DNA of 5,100 nucleotides from Holosporales bacterium. Lineage in GTDB: Bacteria; Pseudomonadota; Alphaproteobacteria; RUG11792. How positions within the stretch are numbered: position 1 is the first letter of the stretch; every line of letters starts with the position of its first letter. The stretch is from contig JAISOC010000037.1 in assembly GCA_031275915.1 (NCBI GenBank), forward strand, positions 1-5,100. The letters run 5' to 3'. Below, piece after piece: positions 1 through 5,100 of this stretch. Both the position numbers and the translations under genes were made by a program. A model generated the notes under the pieces. The model was not told the origin of the DNA and did no database searches. It saw only the letters and a list, made by a program, of their open reading frames with translations.

Positions 1-32
1 ATCAACAGCAGATCAATCATTTGTCTGTTCAT
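1..32 (-). CDS. 5' end of an unidentified gene, cut by the window edge
   Basis: Only ten codons are visible, reading MNRQMIDLLL, before the window ends, so no function can be given. Two things support a real start. A purine-rich GGGGAG (positions 39-44 on the plus strand, read on the minus strand) lies six bases upstream of the ATG, a good Shine-Dalgarno. The ATG also overlaps the TGA of the preceding transposase-remnant frame as ATGA, a layout typical of translationally coupled genes. Against it, the upstream frame is decayed insertion-sequence DNA, so the ribosome-binding site could be a chance or inherited part of the element, and a stop may follow just outside the window. Confidence 0.3.
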   Translation of the reverse strand, partial: MNRQMIDLLL

Positions 33-262
33 GTCTTCTCCCCAAAATTAAATACATTAATCATTATAACCTGAATTTTAGGCCAAAGATGATTTAACCT
101 GTGCTTTTTCATGCTAGAAATAGTATCATCCAATAGGTCAGGTCTGTTATAGAACTCTTCTCTAAAAGTCCTATTACTTCTCTCTACTCCTCCATTATAT
201 TTAGGACTAGCTGGTGGTAGTACAAACAAGTGTCTGTATAAGTTCAAACACATGTGAGACAA
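29..262 (-). pseudogene. Transposase remnant, C-terminal part of a DDE integrase-core (rve, IS481-like) protein
   Basis: The frame encodes LFVLPPASPKYNGG followed by VERSNRTFREEFY, the hallmark C-terminal part of rve-type integrase cores (compare LPPRSPKLNGHVERA in IS481-like transposases). The glutamate at residue 27 should be the last catalytic acid of the DDE triad. The remnant starts from a TTG and is only 77 residues, against roughly 300 or more for an intact enzyme, so the DNA-binding N-terminus and both catalytic aspartates are missing. Similarity appears to continue upstream of the TTG to about position 280 (SSFLSH, like the usual SEF segment), right up to the tamB stop. After ISSMKKH the expected stretch before a RPH-x-L-x-x-L-x-P-like motif seems shortened, and RLNHLWPKIQVI could be its tail after an internal deletion. 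No terminal inverted repeats or target duplication are visible. It is non-functional as a transposase; the family call within the rve group is less certain. Confidence 0.78.
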
Positions 263-278
263 AAAAGATGAAGTTGTC

Positions 279-2723
279 TTAATATCTTTTATGCCAAGCC
301 ACTCCTGCTCCGAAATTATTTTTACCTGTCATATCGACATTAATTTTTGTATTGGCAGCGATATCTGATTCAACTACAACTTTGGTGGTATCTTTTTCAG
401 TACCTTGATCCAAGGATACTTTCACTTTTCCCAAGCTTTTACCTATGCTGATCAAATTGTGTTGACCTCCTGTACTTGTATTGTTGTTTTTTTTTATTTC
501 TATCATATCCAGACCAAACACAGTTTTAATTTTATCCATTATGTCAAATCCCCCTTTTCCAGAGAGTTTGCCCATGACAGTGATTAGTGTAATAGCTTCT
601 CCAGAAGATATATCTGAAGCTGGTTTTTCGAACAGTAGATATGAGAGAACATTATTTTTAGAGGTATACGGGTTAGAAAAAAATGAGACATCTGTTCCTT
701 TGGAGTGTTGTATAAACCTAACTCCCATTGTCATATGTTCAACTTTTTTTGTGGCTGAAACATCGACCATAACAGCGCCATTAGTTTTATCAGAGCAGGT
801 GATTGTTCCATTTGTTATAGTAAATTTTCTGCCTGTGACATTTATTATTCCATTTTGCAAATTAATTAAAAATTCATAATGAGGGTCACTCAAGGAACCA
901 TATATATGGGCTCCCCCACACCATGTGCTGTCTATTCCAAATCCTGTAATCTTCAGATTTGGAACAAATTTGAAATTAACATCAATAGGTATGTTTACTG
1001 ATGTTTTGTCTTTTTTAATTGATTTTTGTGGGGGATTAATAGAATCTGCTATCTCAACGGAGTAGCTGGCTAACCTAATGAAGTTGGAAACATCGAAAAC
1101 AGCATTATTGCTGTATAAATCACCTTTAATTTTTATTTCTTTTGATAGGTTTCCAGAAACGCTTAGTTTTCCAAACAACTTACCATTAAATTCTCTCATT
1201 TCGATAACATGCAAAGAATTTATGTTGATTCCAACATCAACATAGAAATCTCCGTTTTTCTGATAAATTTTCCCTTGTCCATTTATTTCTCCTCGTTTTT
1301 TTAAGTCATCAGTAGCGTATATGTTATCTACAATTAAAGAATTGTTTTTTATAATTGCATTTACTGTTCCATTTTTAAGATATATTCCTGCAGAAGAGTT
1401 GATGTATATTCCATCTTTCAAAGACATAGTTCCGCTGCAATGTGGAGCACGTAAGCTTCCTTTTGCGGAGATATTGTATTGTAAATTACCTTTGAAATCT
1501 GCTCTGTCTATTTTAAAAATTCCTTTGGCCGATATATTCCCAATCGTGTTTCTGTCTATAAGCCAATCCTTCGGTTTTGCCTCTATATTTATAGAATTTA
1601 TTTTTTGTAATAATGAATAAAGAATTTTCGCATTTATTTTATTTTTCCCGTAGATTCCTTTGATATTTATGGAAGGGATTTTAAAGCCCCAGCACTCTAT
1701 GTTTTTTGCCATTAAATCAAAATGTTCTTCTCCTTTTTCAAAAGTGCTAATTCCATTCAAAATGCCTTTTATATCTTCATTGAAAGTAAATATGTCCACA
1801 TTTGTAAATTTCCATACCCCTAAATTAAAATTTTTAAAATCCACATTTTTGATTTTAATCTCTCCTTTTGAGGGCAGTAGAATATTTATTTCGCGAACCT
1901 TCAGATCTTCTTCAATAGTAAATGGCTTGATGGATATTTTTTCTCCAACAGCCATAGATTTAACAAGAATTTGTTTGTTTTCAGTATCATATTGGCAATT
2001 AGCTGATATATTTTCAAAATTAGCTCTAATGGAAAGATCTCTCAGGGAAACATCTACTCCTATACATTTGCTGAAATTTGGTAAGTTTATGATTCCCTTC
2101 AATTGCCAATTCTCCAATACTCCATTTATTTTTAGGATTTCTGTGTTTTTATTTTGAATTATTGATGATATGTTTTTAGTGCCAAGATGATATGAAATTT
2201 GTGCTGAATAATTTTCATATGCTGTATCAATTAACAAAACCTTATCACTTGCTTTTGCTGATATAAACAATTTATTCAGGCTAATGTTTGTCGAATTCAA
2301 TTGTTGAATCCTGTTTATCTTGAGAGTTCCCAAGTTTTTATTGTTGTATATAACGTTATTTACATCAATACTTTCAACTACTTTCTGTATCAACAACGGT
2401 ACACATTTGGAAATATCAAAATTTAATTCATCAGCAGATGTTTTAATATCAATCGTTTGGACGCTGACATTTTTGATTTTTGTGAGATTTTTATTAAGAA
2501 CGACAGAAGTGCTATCAACAAATATATTACCTATTTTCAAGTTGTGTATTGAAAATTTAAATGGAACTATTCCGGATATCTTCTCGAAGTCAGCTGTAAC
2601 AAAGCCATTCAAAATAGCCTTCTGAACTGATTTCAATTGCAAAGCCCCAAAGGGAGCAAAAACTATGATAGTTATAAGCAGCAGAGTTTTGATAAACTTG
2701 CGTCTAACATAACGAAAGACCAC
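279..2723 (-). CDS. tamB: Translocation and assembly module protein TamB (DUF490 C-terminal domain)
   Basis: TamB is a periplasm-spanning protein anchored in the inner membrane. With the outer-membrane protein TamA, or BamA-like partners, it supports outer-membrane protein assembly and phospholipid transport between membranes. Here residues 1-9 are basic and residues 10-29 form a hydrophobic anchor. The middle is a long run of short beta strands poor in cysteine, as in the AsmA/TamB groove fold. The C-terminus carries family signatures: a GSLSDPHYEFLINLQNG-type repeat, FFSNPYTSKNNVLSYLLFEKP at about 675-705 (the usual SdP...LLfGk motif), GLDMIEI near 735, ISIGKSLG, and the final GVAWHKRY. The GTG start is set by GGAGG nine bases upstream (2733-2737) and an upstream in-frame TAG. 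At 814 residues it is short beside the 1,259 of E. coli TamB; the shortage must lie in the N-terminal or middle groove because the C-terminal domain looks complete. No tamA is in the window. It lies downstream of rplU-rpmA on the same strand and is probably co-transcribed. Confidence 0.9.
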   Translation of the reverse strand: MVFRYVRRKFIKTLLLITIIVFAPFGALQLKSVQKAILNGFVTADFEKISGIVPFKFSIHNLKIGNIFVDSTSVVLNKNLTKIKNVSVQTIDIKTSADELNFDISKCVPLLIQKVVESIDVNNVIYNNKNLGTLKINRIQQLNSTNISLNKLFISAKASDKVLLIDTAYENYSAQISYHLGTKNISSIIQNKNTEILKINGVLENWQLKGIINLPNFSKCIGVDVSLRDLSIRANFENISANCQYDTENKQILVKSMAVGEKISIKPFTIEEDLKVREINILLPSKGEIKIKNVDFKNFNLGVWKFTNVDIFTFNEDIKGILNGISTFEKGEEHFDLMAKNIECWGFKIPSINIKGIYGKNKINAKILYSLLQKINSINIEAKPKDWLIDRNTIGNISAKGIFKIDRADFKGNLQYNISAKGSLRAPHCSGTMSLKDGIYINSSAGIYLKNGTVNAIIKNNSLIVDNIYATDDLKKRGEINGQGKIYQKNGDFYVDVGININSLHVIEMREFNGKLFGKLSVSGNLSKEIKIKGDLYSNNAVFDVSNFIRLASYSVEIADSINPPQKSIKKDKTSVNIPIDVNFKFVPNLKITGFGIDSTWCGGAHIYGSLSDPHYEFLINLQNGIINVTGRKFTITNGTITCSDKTNGAVMVDVSATKKVEHMTMGVRFIQHSKGTDVSFFSNPYTSKNNVLSYLLFEKPASDISSGEAITLITVMGKLSGKGGFDIMDKIKTVFGLDMIEIKKNNNTSTGGQHNLISIGKSLGKVKVSLDQGTEKDTTKVVVESDIAANTKINVDMTGKNNFGAGVAWHKRY

Positions 2724-2922
2724 GACACAAAGCCTCCAGATTATTAACTTGCTTTTCTACCGTCGTCATTCCATTCGTCCAAAACGCCAAACTTTTTACA
2801 TTTAACTCAAATACCGATGCTGCGACATCATACCTTTTTATTTCTCCACTTGACAATAGACATGTATATTTATCAACAAAATCCTGCTTGTTTCCAATAT
2901 TCTTGTAAATCTCAATCAGTTT
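2704..2922 (-). pseudogene. Unassigned 72-codon open frame between rpmA and tamB, probable gene remnant
   Basis: Immediately after the rpmA TGA, in the same frame, 72 sense codons run to a TAG at 2704-2706, overlapping the first 20 bases of tamB. The product starts KLIEIYKNIGNKQDF, passes through GEIKRYDVAASVFELNVKSL and ends NNLEALCRGLSLC. It reads like a folded mostly helical protein, and first codon positions are rich in purines, as in coding DNA. There is no convincing start: the first ATG (2767-2769) would leave only 21 residues, and a TTG at 2854-2856 (50 residues) has no Shine-Dalgarno. The likeliest readings are the 3' remnant of a gene whose front was deleted next to rpmA, or a small gene with an unusual start. 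A C-terminal extension of L27 made by reading through TGA is a remote third option. I do not recognise the family. Confidence 0.35.
2733..2737 (-). promoter_or_regulatory. Ribosome-binding site deciding the tamB GTG start
   Basis: On the minus strand the sequence reads GGAGG, then nine bases, then GTG. There is no ATG or TTG in this frame between the upstream in-frame TAG and the GTG, and the codons that follow encode the expected basic residues plus membrane anchor. This makes the GTG at 2721-2723 the best start. The site lies inside the small open frame 2704-2922, so ribosomes finishing that frame, if it is translated, would pass over it. Confidence 0.6.
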
Positions 2923-3180
2923 TCAGCAAAGAGGGGCAACACTAACAAAAGTTCTGTTGTTTTTTCCACGCTTGAAGGATACTGTGCCGTCGATTGTGGA
3001 ATATATTGTGTGATCTCTTCCTAGACCAACATTCTCAGACGGCTTCATTTTTGTACCACGTTGACGAACTATTATGGTGCCAGCCATAACAAATTGCCCT
3101 CCAAATCTCTTAACTCCCAGCCTTCTTCCAATCGAATCGCGACCGTTTCTGGAACTACCACCAGCTTTTTTCGTTGCCAT
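2923..3180 (-). CDS. rpmA: 50S ribosomal protein L27
   Basis: L27 (bL27) sits at the peptidyl-transferase centre of the large subunit, where its N-terminal tail approaches the tRNA ends. The product is 85 residues, the same as in E. coli. It has the family blocks [13 protein letters not shown] (residues 4-16), [21 protein letters not shown] and [11 protein letters not shown]. The protein starts directly with MATKKAGG, so there is no removable N-terminal extension of the kind found in Firmicutes. The ATG is preceded by AAAGGAG with a six-base spacer, the best ribosome-binding site in this gene pair. The gene follows rplU after 11 bases. The C-terminal APLC differs from the usual acidic tail but lies at the normal family end. 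Confidence 0.98.
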   Translation of the reverse strand: MATKKAGGSSRNGRDSIGRRLGVKRFGGQFVMAGTIIVRQRGTKMKPSENVGLGRDHTIYSTIDGTVSFKRGKNNRTFVSVAPLC

Positions 3181-3186
3181 TTTTTT

Positions 3187-3190
3187 CTCC
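3187..3190 (-). promoter_or_regulatory. rpmA ribosome-binding site overlapping the end of rplU
   Basis: The minus strand reads TAA (rplU stop) running into AAGGAG, so the stop and the Shine-Dalgarno share bases, followed by six As and the rpmA ATG. A ribosome terminating on rplU is placed on the rpmA start, which suggests coupled translation that keeps L21 and L27 in balance. The coupling is inference from the arrangement. Confidence 0.7.
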
Positions 3191-3191
3191 T

Positions 3192-3506
3192 TTAGATTTT
3201 AATATTTGTTATTTTTAGAACAGTCATCCATTGTCTATGGCCGTTCTTTCTTCTGTAATTGTGACGTCTTTTCTTTTTAAACACAATCACCTTGTCATTT
3301 CTTGTGTGTCTCACCACTTCAGCATTAACAATAGCACCGGAAACAACCGGAGTTCCAACAGTAACCTTTCCTTTGTCATCTGAAGTCATCAAAACTTCAT
3401 CGAGAGACACAGTGGCGTTTTGTTCAACATCCAACTTTTCAACTTTTAGAACATTTCCAGGCTTGACACAATACTGTTTCCCTCCTGTTTTTATTACGGC
3501 AAACAT
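3192..3506 (-). CDS. rplU: 50S ribosomal protein L21
   Basis: L21 (bL21) binds 23S rRNA in the large ribosomal subunit and is almost always encoded just before L27, as here. The product is 104 residues against 103 in E. coli. It opens with the invariant [12 protein letters not shown] (1-12). Its basic RNA-binding signature [17 protein letters not shown] (77-93) matches the family's KxRRRKxYRRxxGHRQ block, and it ends in a TVLKITNI strand. The ATG matches the family start exactly, although the upstream bases (GTTTTTGATTT) hold no clear Shine-Dalgarno. Translation may therefore depend on the AT-rich leader or on a structure in it. It is the first gene of the rplU-rpmA(-tamB) unit, served by the promoter at 3638-3665. 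Confidence 0.98.
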   Translation of the reverse strand: MFAVIKTGGKQYCVKPGNVLKVEKLDVEQNATVSLDEVLMTSDDKGKVTVGTPVVSGAIVNAEVVRHTRNDKVIVFKKKRRHNYRRKNGHRQWMTVLKITNIKI

Positions 3507-3631
3507 AAATCAAAAACTTTGCAAATTAGCGTGAATACAGGAATTTCTAACATAAAAACTGGGAAGATGTCAATGGTGCAGCGACAGCAAAAACAAATAG
3601 CGCGTACCAACTGCAAGTATCGAGACACAGC
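3507..3631 (-). promoter_or_regulatory. Predicted 5' leader of the rplU transcript, about 125 bases
   Basis: This is the stretch between the predicted start and the rplU ATG. Its 5' end can form a small hairpin: CGAG, a six-base loop CTGTGT, CTCG (3621-3634). An outer CTGC/GCAG pair (3611-3614 with 3636-3639) overlaps the -10 region, so it is only partly transcribed. The rest is AT-rich and ends without a Shine-Dalgarno. A long leader ahead of a ribosomal gene is a usual place for autogenous control, but I see no motif of a known ribosomal leader family. Confidence 0.3.
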
Positions 3632-3637
3632 TCGCGC

Positions 3638-3665
3638 AGGATATCATAGAAATAATTTTTGTCAA
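3638..3665 (-). promoter_or_regulatory. Sigma70-like promoter for rplU-rpmA
   Basis: Read on the minus strand, a perfect TTGACA (3660-3665) is followed by a 16-base spacer and TATCCT (3638-3643), four of six matches to TATAAT. Directly downstream is the GC-rich run GCGCGAG, which stands out in this AT-rich DNA. GC-rich discriminators of this kind are typical of ribosomal promoters under stringent control; that link is inference. Transcription would start near 3631. A second TTGACA (3568-3573) closer to the gene has no well-placed -10 box. Confidence 0.6.
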
Positions 3666-3740
3666 TAGATACTCAATGCGCTTCATAACACATAAAAAGG
3701 ATAATGTAGCAAACATTACACAAAAATTTCAACTTTGAGG

Positions 3741-3769
3741 AAATTTTAAAAAAAAAGTGATTAAAATTT
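3741..3769. repeat. AT-only inverted repeat, possible operator
   Basis: AAATTTTAA (3741-3749) and TTAAAATTT (3761-3769) are perfect 9-base inverted arms around an 11-base spacer. It lies between the two divergent promoters, where an operator would sit. Because both arms are pure A/T in an AT-rich region, chance is a real possibility, and it is too weak to act as an intrinsic terminator. Confidence 0.25.
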
Positions 3770-3777
3770 TCTTTTGT

Positions 3778-3805
3778 GTGACAGCCTGGTTATAGAGAAT
3801 ATATT
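3778..3805 (+). promoter_or_regulatory. Candidate promoter for the gene at 3825
   Basis: GTGACA (3778-3783, five of six to TTGACA), a 16-base spacer and TATATT (3800-3805, five of six to TATAAT) make a reasonable sigma70 match. The expected start near 3812 leaves a leader of only about 13 bases and cuts into the weak ribosome-binding site GAGAG (3811-3815), so an upstream start is equally possible. TAAAAT (3762-3767) and TATAGA (3791-3796) are alternative -10 boxes without good -35 partners. Confidence 0.3.
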
Positions 3806-3824
3806 TTTATGAGAGCTAGTGGCT

Positions 3825-5100
3825 ATGAATTTTAAGAAATTATTATTATTAACGGGTGGTCTCACATTAACGGTGGCTGCATCTCAGCATGTTGCAGCTT
3901 TACCAAGTGGTGGATTTCTATTTGGAGAAGTGGCCAAGACAAAGCAACCCGCTGCAAAAAAAGCTTGCAAAAAAGGGGCCCCTAGTGAGTGTTCATCCGG
4001 CCAGAAAAATCCATTTCCACAAGGTGGATTTTTCTCAATAGGAGATAACAAGTTATCGCAACCCGCCGTGAAAACAACTCCAACAAAAATTCCAGAGAGT
4101 GCAAAGCAAAAGAAACACACATCTGGAAAAATTGGGAACAAATCCAACGCAGAACAAATTACATCACGTATCACAGAGCTGCAGGGAACTATGCAGAACG
4201 TGGCTGATGAAATAAGGGCGCTTGAAATTTCAAAAAAAACGTTAGGAAATGATGTTACTCCAATTACGAACAAAGAATTATCATCTTGGGGATCAAAGCA
4301 CTTTTATATTGGGCTTGGTGCCAGTTATGCATGGATAGGAGTGAAGGATAAAATCTCTGCTGATAAAAGAACAATTAAGTGGAATGAGCAAAAAGTTGAT
4401 TACTACGCAATGGTCTCATCCATTCTTTATACCGTTAAAACAGATGGACAGGGCAACATAGAATATGGAGATGACGGTCTTCCAAAATATGAAAAGCAAA
4501 AGGAACCGATGGATGATGATATAGTAAAAAGTTTCTATGAAGAAGTTACGGAAGATGACGAAACATACATGAAACTGAAAGATGGTATTACTGATGCTGA
4601 GAAAAATCAATTGAAAGCAAGATTAAAAGTGCTGGTTGATGAATTCTTGGAGAAACTCAACATACTAGAAACGGATTCTAAAGGTGATAATACAATCAGA
4701 TACACTCAAATTGAGATAGGAGACAACAATTACAGTGGGATAGATACTGAGGGAAATGGATCTAAAAAACATGAATTCTATTTCGGTGACTCGGAAGAAG
4801 GCACTAGTGATAACAATGAGCTAAAATTCGCAGACGGACTTACCCAACTTGAAAACCTAAATTGGCACAACCTCATATTCACAAACTATGATTCCATACT
4901 AACTGGTCACCATGTCACACTGTTGCAAGCCATGGGAGAATATGCAGAGCAGACCTTTGAAGGACAACAAACAATGACAGCTGCTAACATTCCAGGAGTG
5001 TACACAACTATGACATCTGCAAGGTGTAGTGATGAAGTACATGATGGAACCAAAAACGATAAATATGAAAAAACTGCTGAAATGGAAGCAATTGATAATC
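3825..5100 (+). CDS. Large exported protein with PxGGF repeats, coiled coil and barrel-like strand; probable outer-membrane or surface protein (3' end outside the window)
   Basis: The frame is open for 425 codons from the ATG to the edge of the window. Residues 1-25 are a Sec signal peptide: MNFKK, hydrophobic LLLLTGGLTLTVAAS, and a likely cleavage after HVAA. The mature start holds two copies of a PxGGF...QPAxK unit (27-45 and 65-83) with C48 and C56 between them. A basic, Thr/Lys/Pro-rich linker follows. Residues 112-140 have hydrophobic a/d positions (I116, L119, M123, V126, I130, L133) and should form a coiled coil. HFYIGLGASYAWIGV (159-173) alternates like the first strand of an outer-membrane barrel, and VDYYAMVSSILYTV (191-204) could be a second. 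From 205 to about 340 the chain is hydrophilic and acidic, like a long surface loop or insert. The start follows a weak GAGAG nine bases upstream; the earlier ATG at 3809 meets a stop after eight codons. I do not recognise the family; outer-membrane location is inference. Confidence 0.85.
   Translation, partial: MNFKKLLLLTGGLTLTVAASQHVAALPSGGFLFGEVAKTKQPAAKKACKKGAPSECSSGQKNPFPQGGFFSIGDNKLSQPAVKTTPTKIPESAKQKKHTSGKIGNKSNAEQITSRITELQGTMQNVADEIRALEISKKTLGNDVTPITNKELSSWGSKHFYIGLGASYAWIGVKDKISADKRTIKWNEQKVDYYAMVSSILYTVKTDGQGNIEYGDDGLPKYEKQKEPMDDDIVKSFYEEVTEDDETYMKLKDGITDAEKNQLKARLKVLVDEFLEKLNILETDSKGDNTIRYTQIEIGDNNYSGIDTEGNGSKKHEFYFGDSEEGTSDNNELKFADGLTQLENLNWHNLIFTNYDSILTGHHVTLLQAMGEYAEQTFEGQQTMTAANIPGVYTTMTSARCSDEVHDGTKNDKYEKTAEMEAIDN
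3903..4073 (+). repeat. Two-copy PxGGF...QPAxK protein repeat
   Basis: Within the exported protein, residues 27-45 (PSGGFLFGEVAKTKQPAAK) and 65-83 (PQGGFFSIGDNKLSQPAVK) align without gaps, 38 residues (114 bases) apart. P, GGF, one G, K/N-rich middle, QPA and final K are shared. The DNA copies have diverged (3903-3959 and 4017-4073) while the motif is kept, which suggests an old duplication held by selection. Confidence 0.65.

Larger units (their letters stand above)
3666..3824. other. AT-rich half of the divergent intergenic region
   Basis: The complete gap between the rplU and 3825 start codons is 318 bases (3507-3824). Its left half holds the rplU leader and promoter. This right half contains no gene: open frames are short and no tRNA-like fold is visible. 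It holds an inverted repeat (3741-3769) and candidate promoter boxes facing right. Divergent transcription leaves room for a shared regulator, though none is identified. Confidence 0.6.

Noticed and set aside
257..279. Inverted repeat AGACAA/TTGTCT around an 11-base loop at the tamB stop, as a terminator.
   Set aside because: The stem is only six AT-leaning pairs and no T-tract follows it in the minus direction; it is not a convincing terminator or an insertion-sequence end.
405..2625. Several plus-strand open frames of 60 to 165 codons lying opposite tamB.
   Set aside because: Their products have no recognisable domain and no consistent start signals, and the minus-strand frame carries clear TamB signatures; they are antisense shadows.
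2704..2922. Faint resemblance of FELNVKSLAFWTNG...NNLEAL to phasin-type helical repeats.
   Set aside because: Only a few hydrophobic and Asn/Leu positions agree, so it is not enough to assign a family.
2923..2925. TGA recoded as tryptophan, which would extend L27 by 72 residues.
   Set aside because: L27 ends at the normal family length at this TGA, and tryptophans in tamB and in the exported protein use TGG. No TGA is needed inside any conserved gene here.
3494..3553. A 19-codon frame ([19 protein letters not shown]) overlapping the rplU start, as a possible leader peptide.
   Set aside because: It has no Shine-Dalgarno and no attenuator-like codon run or terminator; chance is sufficient.
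4443..4478. DGQGNIEYGDDG in the exported protein as an EF-hand calcium loop.
   Set aside because: Spacing and the final glutamate do not match the 12-residue EF-hand pattern; it reads as an ordinary acidic turn-rich stretch.
3884..4610. Two minus-strand open frames (3884-4273 and 4416-4610) opposite the exported-protein gene.
   Set aside because: The plus-strand frame is open for 425 codons and begins with a good signal peptide; the opposite frames are low-complexity shadows rich in Phe, Cys and Ile.

Overview
The window looks like a piece of chromosome from an AT-rich Gram-negative bacterium, most likely an alphaproteobacterial endosymbiont or intracellular relative. Holosporales- or Rickettsiales-like is a guess from the low GC, a short TamB, decayed transposase sequence and a lineage-specific surface protein. 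No 16S rRNA or other decisive taxonomic marker is present, so the placement is inference.

Layout, left to right. 1-32 (-): the first codons of an unidentified gene that leaves the window, with a good Shine-Dalgarno and a 4-bp ATGA overlap with the frame before it. About 29-280 (-): a remnant of a DDE transposase (rve/IS481-like), abutting the stop of tamB. 279-2723 (-): tamB, the inner-membrane-anchored partner of the outer-membrane assembly/lipid-transport system, short for its family. 2704-2922 (-): an unexplained 72-codon open frame that begins directly after the rpmA stop, in the same frame, and runs 20 bases into tamB. 2923-3180 (-) rpmA (L27) and 3192-3506 (-) rplU (L21): the conserved ribosomal pair, 11 bases apart. 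3507-3824: a 318-base divergent intergenic region with a sigma70-like promoter for rplU-rpmA, a leader of about 125 bases, an AT-only inverted repeat and a weaker candidate promoter for the gene on the right. 3825 to beyond 5100 (+): a large exported protein, unrecognised by family, open to the window edge.

How they fit together. rplU, rpmA, the small frame and tamB share a strand with short gaps and no visible terminator, so they probably form one transcription unit: two ribosomal proteins followed by an envelope-biogenesis factor. The divergent gene has a signal peptide, a duplicated PxGGF motif, a coiled-coil segment, a beta-strand-like stretch typical of outer-membrane barrels and a long acidic region. 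It is a plausible outer-membrane or surface protein, and the least ordinary item in the window. I see no CRISPR array, tRNA, rRNA or intact mobile element, and nothing that I can call a new defence or other multi-gene system.
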